Shown: positions 1 through 7,498 of the stretch, in pieces | How positions within the stretch are numbered: the first letter of the stretch is position 1 | How the letters are laid out: each line of letters starts with the position of its first letter | NCBI GenBank assembly: GCA_043775455.1 | Contig: JAYVSJ010000255.1 | Span: 1 to 64,000 of the forward strand | Reading direction: 5' to 3' | Length of the DNA: 64,000 nucleotides | DNA from: Chryseolinea sp043775455 | GTDB lineage: Bacteria; Bacteroidota; Bacteroidia; Cytophagales; Cyclobacteriaceae | Translations under genes and position numbers: made by a program | Notes under the pieces: model-generated | What the model was told of the DNA's origin: nothing | Databases searched by the model: none | Seen by the model: only the letters and a program-made list of their open reading frames with translations

Positions 1-2151
1 GATTTCCTTTGGACAACTGGAGATACAACACGCGTCATTACCATTAACCAACAAGGAATTTATGGTGTTACGATAACGGATAATTTAGGCTGTACTTCAA
101 AGGATTCCCGGCTCATTGCCGACAACAGGCCACAAGTAGATCTGCCACCGAATGCTGATGTTTGTCAGAACATAGTTCTTCCATTACTGGATGCACAAAA
201 TCCTACACTCGGCACAACGTATGCGTGGACAATAAATTCAGTACCCGCAGGAAGCATACAGCAACAACCAGTTGACACATCTGTTCCCGGAGTTTTTGAA
301 TATGAAGTTACCGTAACAAGCCCTGGTATATTTGGTTGCAATGCAAAAGACTCTACGATTTATACAGTAAAGCAAGCTCCTATTATTGCGAATTTAATTA
401 CGACTAATACAACTTCATGTGCCACAGATGACGGAGCCTTGAAATTTGATATTACAGGACCTACATCTCTCTACACGTACTTTATTTCCGGCCCATCTTC
501 AACATCAGCTACTGATCAGGTATTAGGCACAATAAATTTCCCAGCAATAGGACCTGGTAATCTTGCTGCTGGTGGTTATGGAATTACAGTACAAGATCAG
601 GTTTCGTTTTGCTTTGATATTGATGTGGCAACCATTAATGATCCTGCCTTTACAATTACGTCTGTTGTTAAACAGACAACGTGCGATCCATTGATACTTC
701 GGGTTACGCATACGGCTGTTGCTTTACCTATGACGTATAGAGTTATAGATGCTACTACATCTTTAGAAGTTATTCCATCGACACCTGCAACGGCAGGTTC
801 ATTCGATATAACCCCTGGAGTTCCCTCAGGGAATTACATCGTTGAACTTACATCTGCAGGTTGTGTATTTTCCTCTCCAGCTCAAATTTTTACTTCCGAT
901 CCAATTGTCACAGTAAGTTTTGATCTCATCGATATTTGTAACGGTAACCTAACGGCTTTGACTTCTCAGCCGGCTACAACATTTACGTGGTCAGGACCTT
1001 TTGTAAATGCAGCTAATTCGCCAACCGTTACTCTTAATCCGGGCACTGGATCAGTAACCGTTATAGCCAGCGGAGTTCCTGCAGGTTTTTGCCCTGGTAC
1101 AGCTACCACTATTATTACCTTCGAAACTTTTACAGCAACTTTAACTCCAAGCGATCCATGTCAAGATCAGGTTACAATAGATGCAAGCCCTACAGGAACA
1201 TTTACATATCAATGGACTAGGGATGGAGTAGCATTCTTGGGAGGTCAGCAAGTTACTGCGGCTTTGACAGACAACAATGCTACTTACATTTCTACCGCTA
1301 CTAGTACGATTACCGGCTGTCAATTTGTATCACCACCATTGCAAGTAAAAGTGGATGGATTGTTTGGTGTAATCCTTATTACTGAGCCACCATGCGATGG
1401 CACTCCGTTTACAATAACAGCTACGTCATCAAGACTCAATGTAAATTATTCTTGGAAGTATAAAGCTCCGAACCTTGCTCAAACAAATTTGCCGGATACA
1501 GATTTTGATGTAGTGGGTAATAGCGATGGAAATTATGAAGTAACGGTAACCTCTCAAAATATTGCTACCTGCCAGAAAACTGCCGATCTTGATATTGTTG
1601 TTTCCCCAATCACACCTGGCTTGTTAAATGATGAAGCATTCATTTGCCCAGAAGGTACGGATGCCGTGAATCAAGTGACCTTAGATCCGGGTCCTGGTTT
1701 TATTGGTTACAATTGGTTTAAAGAACAGTTGCCCATTGGAGAAACTTCATCAACACTTCTGGTAACAGAAGTAGGACTTTACTCGGTTGACCTTATTAAC
1801 ATTTTTGGATGTTCGAGTAACGACAAAACAAATGTAGTTGAAGAATGCGATCCAGTAATTGTTGGGCCAACAGCTTTCAGGCCGACCAGCGTAGAGAACA
1901 TCAATCAAACCTTTAGTCTTTTTACATTCTTCATTGCAGATGATGACTTTCAGGTTTTTATTTTCAATCGCTGGGGAGAAATGATTTATCAGACCAATAA
2001 CCGTGACTTTAAATGGAACGGTGGCTACAACAATGATTTCGGAAAACAACTTCCTCCGGGCACGTATTCATATGTAGTAAAGTACAAGAGCGAATATCAC
2101 CCTGAAGATGGTGTTAAAGAAAAGCGCGGAGGTGTAGTCCTGCTTCGATAA
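1..2151 (+). CDS. Large secreted adhesin-like protein with T9SS type B (gliding-associated) C-terminal domain, 5' end outside window
   Basis: The reading frame is open from base 1, so the first in-window start candidate (TTG at 439) is not the true start; about 716 C-terminal residues are visible. They form repeated Thr/Pro/Gly-rich segments with spaced cysteine pairs, like the Ig-like or SprB-type repeats of Bacteroidota surface proteins. The last ~95 residues (about 1864-2148) match the gliding motility C-terminal (CHU_C, TIGR04131) pattern: a PTAFRPTS start, then FIFNRWGEMIYQT, a WNGGYNN turn, PPGTYSYVVKY, and a final GGVVLLR. In known systems this domain sends proteins through the type IX secretion system. 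Ligand or function is unknown. The domain call is strong, the role as adhesin is inferred. Confidence 0.9.
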   Translation, partial: DFLWTTGDTTRVITINQQGIYGVTITDNLGCTSKDSRLIADNRPQVDLPPNADVCQNIVLPLLDAQNPTLGTTYAWTINSVPAGSIQQQPVDTSVPGVFEYEVTVTSPGIFGCNAKDSTIYTVKQAPIIANLITTNTTSCATDDGALKFDITGPTSLYTYFISGPSSTSATDQVLGTINFPAIGPGNLAAGGYGITVQDQVSFCFDIDVATINDPAFTITSVVKQTTCDPLILRVTHTAVALPMTYRVIDATTSLEVIPSTPATAGSFDITPGVPSGNYIVELTSAGCVFSSPAQIFTSDPIVTVSFDLIDICNGNLTALTSQPATTFTWSGPFVNAANSPTVTLNPGTGSVTVIASGVPAGFCPGTATTIITFETFTATLTPSDPCQDQVTIDASPTGTFTYQWTRDGVAFLGGQQVTAALTDNNATYISTATSTITGCQFVSPPLQVKVDGLFGVILITEPPCDGTPFTITATSSRLNVNYSWKYKAPNLAQTNLPDTDFDVVGNSDGNYEVTVTSQNIATCQKTADLDIVVSPITPGLLNDEAFICPEGTDAVNQVTLDPGPGFIGYNWFKEQLPIGETSSTLLVTEVGLYSVDLINIFGCSSNDKTNVVEECDPVIVGPTAFRPTSVENINQTFSLFTFFIADDDFQVFIFNRWGEMIYQTNNRDFKWNGGYNNDFGKQLPPGTYSYVVKYKSEYHPEDGVKEKRGGVVLLR

Positions 2152-2159
2152 CAATGCAT

Positions 2160-2221
2160 TCTCTGCGAACTTAGCGATTAAGAATTTTACCGCAGAGATC
2201 GCAAAGTAAAAAGGCAGAGAT
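2160..2221. repeat. Intergenic hairpin-forming repeat (CTCTGCG/CGCAGAG)
   Basis: CTCTGCG at 2161-2167 pairs with CGCAGAG at 2191-2197, and the words GCGATT and GATCGCAAAG recur around it. It follows the adhesin stop directly but has no T-tract, so it is not a convincing intrinsic terminator. The rest of the gap to 2431 shows nothing that could be assigned. Confidence 0.45.
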
Positions 2222-2431
2222 GATCGTTGCACTGCTTAATCCTTAGAAAATTAACCACTATCCCCTTTCGCATTCACTACTTTTTTACATCTTTGTTATA
2301 GCTTGTTTACAGGCTATCATCTTAACGCCTATGATTTCCGTCATCTAATATTGGTTAAGCGCCAATTCAATTCCTCAAACCCAATCCTTTGGGTTTAAAT
2401 TTCTATCTATTATTTAATCCCATTTTCTAAA

Positions 2432-3838
2432 ATGAAATCTCAATCGAAGTCATCTTCTATATTTTCTTTATTCAAACAAGCCCTTCGTGGCGATCAGCAA
2501 GACTTTACTGAAGGCAGTATTGATCGTGCTATTTTCTTATTGTCTGTGCCCATGGTTCTCGAAATGTCCATGGAAGCGCTCTTCGCAGTGGTCGATGTGT
2601 TTTATGTAAGCCGTCTTCATGATAATGATGCATTAGCTACTGTTACCTTAACTGAATCGGTTCTCACATTAGTATACTCTCTTGCCATGGGATTGAGTAT
2701 GGGCGCAACAGCAATGGTAGCGAGAAGAGTAGGTGAGAAAGATGAAAAGGCTGCTGGTGTGGCTGCCGTACAAGCGCTTTATATAGGCTTAGCAGTTTCA
2801 CTATCCATTACGATCGTGGGATTATTCTTTTCGAAAGACTTGTTGCGTTTGATGGGCTCAAGTCAAAACATTATTGATAATTGCTCAGGTTATACTTCAT
2901 GGATGTTAACCGGTAACATTACGATCGTGATGTTATTTTTAATCAATGGCATATTTCGCGGAGCGGGTGATGCATCGTTAGCAATGCGTGCGCTCATCAT
3001 TTCGAACGGATTGAATATTATTCTTGATCCTGCTTTTATTTTCGGCTTCGGGCCTATACCAGCATTCGGTGTTGAAGGTGCTGCGATTGCTACTAACATT
3101 GGCAGAGGAACAGGTGTGTTGTATCAAGTTTATCATTTAGTGAAAGGCAAAGGTCTCGTGAAGATTCATGCCGAGAATTTTCGGGTGAACTGGAACATTA
3201 TCGTCAACTTACTTAAGGTATCTGCTGGTGGAACAGGACAATTTTTAATTGGTTCAGCGAGTTGGATTTTTTTAGTGCGCATCATGTCTTCATTCGGCAG
3301 TGTTGCCTTGGCGGGATATTCTATTGGTATTCGCGTGATTGTGTTTGCGATCTTACCTGCCTGGGGAATGGCAAACGCTGCTGCTACTTTAGTCGGACAA
3401 AATCTGGGAGCAGGTAAACCGGAACGAGCAGAAAAATCAGTATGGCGAACTGGATTTATTAACATGATATTTCTGGCAGGGATCACCGTTTTGTTTTTAT
3501 TTTTTGCCAGTCCAATCATTGGATTGTTTACAACGGATGAAGCAGTGTTGATGAATGGAACACGCTGCTTACAGATTGTTAGCATCGGTTATATTTTTTA
3601 TGCTTATGGAATGGTGGTTAATCAATCATTCAACGGTGCTGGTGATACGCGTACTCCAACTATTTTGAGCTTTGTTGGCTTTTGGTTATTTCAAATTCCG
3701 TTTGCCTATTTTCTGGCAAAGACTTTAGAGTTTGGTCCGAATGGTACCTACATCGCCATTGTAACAGCTGAATCCGGAATGGCCATCGCAGGTATTTTGT
3801 TATTTCGAAGAGGGAAGTGGAAGACGGTTAAGATTTGA
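2432..3838 (+). CDS. MATE family multidrug/cation efflux transporter
   Basis: The 468-residue product has about twelve hydrophobic segments in two halves and the usual MATE length. Typical family stretches are visible: SVPMVLEMSMEALFAVVDVF in the first helix, GLSMGATAMVARRVGEKDE after the second, FRGAGDASLAMRALIISNGLNI near residue 175, and the second-half repeat AAATLVGQNLGAGKPERAEKS and FNGAGDTRTPTILS. Members exchange Na+ or H+ for drugs or organic cations across the inner membrane; the substrate cannot be told. It starts with ATG at 2432, and stands alone between the adhesin tail and a convergent operon. Confidence 0.93.
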   Translation: MKSQSKSSSIFSLFKQALRGDQQDFTEGSIDRAIFLLSVPMVLEMSMEALFAVVDVFYVSRLHDNDALATVTLTESVLTLVYSLAMGLSMGATAMVARRVGEKDEKAAGVAAVQALYIGLAVSLSITIVGLFFSKDLLRLMGSSQNIIDNCSGYTSWMLTGNITIVMLFLINGIFRGAGDASLAMRALIISNGLNIILDPAFIFGFGPIPAFGVEGAAIATNIGRGTGVLYQVYHLVKGKGLVKIHAENFRVNWNIIVNLLKVSAGGTGQFLIGSASWIFLVRIMSSFGSVALAGYSIGIRVIVFAILPAWGMANAAATLVGQNLGAGKPERAEKSVWRTGFINMIFLAGITVLFLFFASPIIGLFTTDEAVLMNGTRCLQIVSIGYIFYAYGMVVNQSFNGAGDTRTPTILSFVGFWLFQIPFAYFLAKTLEFGPNGTYIAIVTAESGMAIAGILLFRRGKWKTVKI

Positions 3839-3892
3839 ACCGTATCTGGTTCTTATGTGATATGAAATTGATGTGAGAAGAAATTAAGGTAA

Positions 3893-3954
3893 GGGCTACA
3901 AGCGTCACGCTTCAGGCCTCAGGCTTGTAGCTTGAGGCGTGAAGCTTGCAGCCC
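3893..3954. repeat. REP-like imperfect palindrome, copy 1 (runs into the 3' end of the neighbouring gene)
   Basis: Two arms of about 21 bp, starting GGGCTACAAGC and ending GCTTGCAGCCC, are inverted with three mismatches. Internal words (GGCTTGTAGCTTGA) recur in the element at 11207-11246. The palindrome covers the last 16 codons and stop of the minus-strand gene ending at 3905. Confidence 0.7.
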
Positions 3955-4225
3955 GAAATGAAAAATCTAATTCGTTAAAATTCTTGTCAAAATGTATAGA
4001 CACTTCTTTCTTAACTCCCTCTGATTTTTTAAGCTCCCATCTGCGCATTATAAAAAAGAAAGCGAGTAGTACAGCTACAATTAGAAAATAGATAAACACC
4101 CGTATGATGCGTTTTATTTTTTTGTCACGTTCGTGAATGGCCATGAGTTCACCATAGTTCCGGTGCTGGGCAATACGCCCAGAACTTAATCGTTGTCTTT
4201 TCAGTCGTATATCATTCCTTCCCAT
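3905..4225 (-). CDS. Small single-pass membrane protein, partner of the upstream ECF sigma factor
   Basis: The ATG at 4225 gives 106 residues (MGRNDIRLKRQRLSSGRIAQ...) and overlaps the sigma factor stop by 14 nt, which indicates translational coupling; longer upstream starts lie inside the sigma gene in another frame and were not used. A basic N-terminal region of about 45 residues is followed by one hydrophobic segment (FIYFLIVAVLLAFFFIM) and a short outer part. The position after an ECF sigma gene suggests an anti-sigma role, but no zinc-finger (HxxxCxxC) or FecR domain is visible. The last ~16 residues (RAASFTPQATSLRPEA) and the stop come from the palindromic repeat at 3893-3954, so the original C-terminus has probably been replaced. 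Function is not established. Confidence 0.6.
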   Translation of the reverse strand: MGRNDIRLKRQRLSSGRIAQHRNYGELMAIHERDKKIKRIIRVFIYFLIVAVLLAFFFIMRRWELKKSEGVKKEVSIHFDKNFNELDFSFRAASFTPQATSLRPEA

Positions 4226-4778
4226 CGTACTTGATACGTAAGTTAAAAAATTTGCGCAAGCGATCAATTGCTCGGTACGTGCGCATCTTTGCTCCACTTT
4301 CAGTGATGTCGAGAATGAAAGCAATTTCTTTAAAATCTTTGTCTTCAAAGAACCGAAGTTCCAATACCTGTAGCATTTCTGTTGGTAATTCTTTTAAGTA
4401 TGTCAACATACGTTGGATCAATTCTTCATCCCAATCCTCATTCGTTTGCTCCATCAATTCACGCACCCGAATTTCTTCAATGCTAAATACCTTAACCTGT
4501 TTCTGTTTGCGATAATGTTTGTTCACTTCGTTGCTGGCAATTTTATACAGCCAAGCGGAAAAAGGAACGCCCCGAAATTGATACCGGTTTACATTTTTAA
4601 GAGCGCTTAAAAAGGTTTGTGAGCAGAGGTCAGCGGTAAGGTCTTCGTCATCGGTTTGGCGGTAAAGAAATCGGAAGATGCGATCGTAATATTTTTCATA
4701 GAGTTCGCCAAAAGCCTTAGAGTCTTTCTTTGATCGTTCGAGTATTTCATACTCCTGCTGTAGTTCAGCTTCCGACAT
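4212..4778 (-). CDS. ECF-type RNA polymerase sigma-70 factor
   Basis: The 188-residue product has the two-domain layout of group 4 sigma factors: region 2 near residues 25-95 (LYEKYYDRIFRFLYRQTDDEDLTADLCSQTF) and region 4 near 130-185 (LQVLELRFFEDKDFKEIAFILDITESGAKMRTYRAIDRL). It would direct RNA polymerase to a small alternative regulon. The next gene overlaps its stop by 14 nt and encodes a small membrane protein, as expected for an anti-sigma partner although no known anti-sigma domain is seen there. The target promoters are unknown. The start chosen is the ATG at 4778 (MSEAELQQEYEIL). Confidence 0.92.
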   Translation of the reverse strand: MSEAELQQEYEILERSKKDSKAFGELYEKYYDRIFRFLYRQTDDEDLTADLCSQTFLSALKNVNRYQFRGVPFSAWLYKIASNEVNKHYRKQKQVKVFSIEEIRVRELMEQTNEDWDEELIQRMLTYLKELPTEMLQVLELRFFEDKDFKEIAFILDITESGAKMRTYRAIDRLRKFFNLRIKYDGKE

Positions 4779-4830
4779 GCGTTCTCCGTTTCAATTCTAT
4801 AATGTGGATTTTGATTTAAGTCACAAGTCC

Positions 4831-5066
4831 GTTATCTGTTAATCGTTATCCGTTAATCGTAAAACCAAAATCGTTTAACAAATCAACTAGTTTAAGTCCA
4901 TTAACCATTAACGGATAACGATTAACCATTCCCGATTAACCATTAAAAAATCGTTGTTAGTTGATGGTTGATCGTTAATCGTCCAACGTAACTTAACCAT
5001 CATAGCGGAGCTACCAACCACGAACAACCATCAACCAACAACAATTCGTTAATAACCATTAACAAT
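4831..5066. repeat. Dispersed palindromic element A, copy 1 (GTTAATCG / GTTGTTAGTTG type)
   Basis: Two nested structures are visible. TTAATCGTTATCCGTTAAT at 4839-4857 is repeated inverted and exactly at 4907-4925. GTTGTTAGTTGATGGTTG at 4953-4970 is inverted with one mismatch at 5025-5042. The block from about 4930 to 5060 is nearly the same, in the same order, as 12825-12957. Its last bases encode the final residues of the methyltransferase gene ending at 5049. Confidence 0.75.
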
Positions 5067-6230
5067 TATCTTTTCACTCTTACTCCCCGAATACAACTCA
5101 TACTCCAACAAACGACAATCGAGCTTCGCGGTGAAGAATTCAATTCTACGGCTTGCCTTCAGGCCAATTTTTTTCGCGAGGTCGAGATTTCCTGTAAAGA
5201 TATATCCGCTGTAGCCTTTGCATTTCTTTTTCAAGAAATCACCAACACGTTTATAGGTAATTTCTAATTCTGAAACTTCCCCTAGTCGTTCACCATATTC
5301 TGGATTGAAGAAAACAACACCTGTTGTTTCTGGCACTTCAGTATCTTCAAAATCACAAACACCAAAATGTATTAAGTTTTCAACGCCTGCCATTTCAGCA
5401 TTTATTTTTGAAATGGCGATTGCATCATCGCTTATATCCGTTGCAATTATTTTTAGTCCGGGTACTTCTTTGATCATTGATTTAAGATTCTCTTTTTCTT
5501 TTTGATACACAGCCGCATCGTAACCTACGATATGCATGAAGGAATAATTGTCGCGAAATAATCCGGGTCTTCTGTTAGTCGCTAGCAGCACAGCTTCAAT
5601 CGCTAATGTTGATGATCCACACATTGGATTAACAAAGGGCGATTTATAATCCCACTTTGTTGCCATGATGGTTGCGGCAGCCAAGGCTTCTAACATTGGA
5701 GCCTTGCCGGGAATTTTACGATAGCCATGTTTCGCCAATGTAAATCCAGAGGTATCGACAAAAATTTCTGCGTTGTTGTCTTTCCAATATAGATGGATAA
5801 CGGCACTGTCAAGATCAGGGCCGGAGTCGGGGCGTTGGTTGGTGAGATTGCGAAGGCGATCAACAATGGCGTCTTTTACTTTTACATTCACGAACATCGT
5901 ATTGTTAATCGTCTCGTTGTCCACATTACACGTCACTGAAAAATAACCATCAGATTTTAAAATATTTTCCCAAGTATAATCATTCAATCCCCGATACAAT
6001 TCGTCTGGATCGTGTGCTTCAAATTCCATTAAAGAATAATGTATCTGACTTGCGCAGCGAAGGTTGAGATTCAGTTTAATACAATCGTTCACGGTGCTTT
6101 TCAACTCTACACCTGTTCCAAATACGCGGGTTAATTCAAAGCCAAGCGCTTCAACTTCCTTTTCCAAATACGGTGCGAGGCGTTTATTGCAGGTAATTAA
6201 AATGCGACTAGTTTCTGTAAAAATATTCAT
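5049..6230 (-). CDS. THUMP-domain class I SAM-dependent RNA methyltransferase (RlmL N-terminal/YpsC type)
   Basis: 393 residues from the ATG at 6230; a TTG 15 nt upstream is possible but less likely. The N-terminal ~160 residues carry a THUMP-type RNA-binding region (ITCNKRLAPYLEKEVEALGF at the start). The C-terminal half is a Rossmann methyltransferase with NPMCGSSTLAIEAVLLA (SAM loop), IIATDISDDAIAISKINAEMAG, and VVFFNPEYGERLGEV, the NPEYG variant of the N-x-P-[FYW] base-flipping motif of N2-guanine methyltransferases. Family members modify 23S rRNA (m2G2445-type), so this is probably an rRNA methyltransferase. The final residues VNGY are encoded by the repeat at 4831-5066. It is followed upstream by birA with a 16-nt gap, so the two probably form one transcript. 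Confidence 0.88.
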   Translation of the reverse strand: MNIFTETSRILITCNKRLAPYLEKEVEALGFELTRVFGTGVELKSTVNDCIKLNLNLRCASQIHYSLMEFEAHDPDELYRGLNDYTWENILKSDGYFSVTCNVDNETINNTMFVNVKVKDAIVDRLRNLTNQRPDSGPDLDSAVIHLYWKDNNAEIFVDTSGFTLAKHGYRKIPGKAPMLEALAAATIMATKWDYKSPFVNPMCGSSTLAIEAVLLATNRRPGLFRDNYSFMHIVGYDAAVYQKEKENLKSMIKEVPGLKIIATDISDDAIAISKINAEMAGVENLIHFGVCDFEDTEVPETTGVVFFNPEYGERLGEVSELEITYKRVGDFLKKKCKGYSGYIFTGNLDLAKKIGLKASRRIEFFTAKLDCRLLEYELYSGSKSEKIIVNGY

Positions 6231-6246
6231 AAGTAGTATCTTCAAT

Positions 6247-7017
6247 TTAATGTACGGTCGCTTGGTATTGTATTTCTTTCATTCCAAAAATACGTTCTCC
6301 TTGCTTTGTGCTGATCTTCAATCTTCCGAGATCATCCAGCCCAACAATGGTTCCTTCAAAGGATTGATCATCGGCCACAAAAGTATGAAGTTCGTTCCGC
6401 CAATACATCACGTTTAAGTAATCATCCAACAATGTATTTTTTTTTCCACTTTTCAATTGAAGGTATCGGACTTCCAATTTGTGAAGAAGTTGTTCCAGTT
6501 CATCATTCAGATCATAAACCTGATGAGTGATTTGATAAAGAGAGGTAGCTGTATTGATAGAGAATAATTCTTGATTGATGTTCAACCCAATCCCGACCAC
6601 GGTACACGAAAAGGAATTTCCCTGCAATTGATTTTCAATGAGGATACCTGCAATTTTTTTAGTATTCGCCATTATATCATTTGGCCATTTGATACGAATA
6701 AAAGTAGTGTCCATTTTTTCAGTCAGGTAATCATGAACGGCCAGTGAGACGATGATGTTAAGGTTGAACTGATCCTGCACCGCCAGAAAGGTAGGTTTCA
6801 GAATAAAAGAGAAAGTCAGGTTCTTTCCCGGCTCCACATGCCATGTATTACCCCGCTGCCCGCGGCCAGTAGTCTGGTTTGATGTGATGATTATGGTGCC
6901 ATCTGATGTTGTTTGGTGCTGGCAGAGTTGCAGGGCGAGGTCGTTGGTAGAGTGACATTCCGGCACAAAGACCAGATTCTTGCCCATGAAAACCGTATTG
7001 GCCGGAATTTTATACAA
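6247..7017 (-). CDS. birA: Biotin--[acetyl-CoA-carboxylase] ligase
   Basis: Attaches biotin to the carboxyl carrier protein of acetyl-CoA carboxylase through biotinyl-AMP. Visible motifs are CHSTND, TGRGQRGNTWHVEPGKNLTFS (the adenylate-binding GRGxRG loop), IRIKWPNDI with the catalytic-site lysine, IAGILIEN and VVGIGLNIN. There is no N-terminal helix-turn-helix, so it is a monofunctional ligase and not a repressor. The start is uncertain: TTG at 7017 gives LYKIPANTVFMGKNL, as in related proteins, and ATG at 6987 is the alternative. The longest frame (to 7113) would overlap rsfS, which is divergent, so it was rejected. Confidence 0.9.
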   Translation of the reverse strand: MYKIPANTVFMGKNLVFVPECHSTNDLALQLCQHQTTSDGTIIITSNQTTGRGQRGNTWHVEPGKNLTFSFILKPTFLAVQDQFNLNIIVSLAVHDYLTEKMDTTFIRIKWPNDIMANTKKIAGILIENQLQGNSFSCTVVGIGLNINQELFSINTATSLYQITHQVYDLNDELEQLLHKLEVRYLQLKSGKKNTLLDDYLNVMYWRNELHTFVADDQSFEGTIVGLDDLGRLKISTKQGERIFGMKEIQYQATVH

Positions 7018-7064
7018 GGTATTTTGATTAGTTTTGTAGTTGAACAAATAACGAAGATAGTTTA

Positions 7065-7445
7065 ATGGCCAAGAAAAGGAAGGGAGCAAGTTCGGAAATA
7101 CTGAGCGAGACAATTGTGAAAGGAATGTTGGAGAAAAAGGCCGCTGATGTTGTGGTAATGGATCTTCGGAAGGTTAAAAATTCTATAGCCGATTTTTTTG
7201 TGATCTGCTCTGCAAGCTCCGACAAACAAGTTGATGCTATTGCCGACTCGATCGATCAGGAAGTTTTCAAAGCGTTGAAAGAAAAAGTGTGGCATAGTGA
7301 GGGAAAGAACAATAAAGAGTGGATGTTACTCGACTACATAGATGTTGTGGCGCACGTTTTTAGAAAAGACCGCAGAGAGTTCTATTCATTAGAGCGTTTG
7401 TGGGGCGATGCAGATATTCGTGAAATAAAAGAGAGCCAAAACTAA
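7065..7445 (+). CDS. rsfS: Ribosomal silencing factor RsfS
   Basis: The 126-residue product matches the RsfS/Iojap/DUF143 family in length and motifs: KKAADVVVMDLRKV, ADFFVICSASSDKQVDAIADSI, and WHSEGKNNKEWMLLDYIDVVAHVF followed by REFYSLERLWGDA. The family binds ribosomal protein uL14 and blocks subunit joining when nutrients are low. It is divergent from birA and lies 53 bp upstream of ftsH on the same strand, an order often seen in Bacteroidota. Confidence 0.97.
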   Translation: MAKKRKGASSEILSETIVKGMLEKKAADVVVMDLRKVKNSIADFFVICSASSDKQVDAIADSIDQEVFKALKEKVWHSEGKNNKEWMLLDYIDVVAHVFRKDRREFYSLERLWGDADIREIKESQN

Positions 7446-7498
7446 AAAACGAGCAAAGCGTTATTGATTTGATATTTTAAACTGACTTTAATTAACAC

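Noticed and set aside
3166..3585. Antisense frame in the MATE gene
   Set aside because: Shadow of a membrane protein gene; no start context and basic/apolar mix typical of reverse reading.
4831..5066. CRISPR array
   Set aside because: The repeats are inverted, unequal in spacing and lack unique spacers; no cas gene is present.
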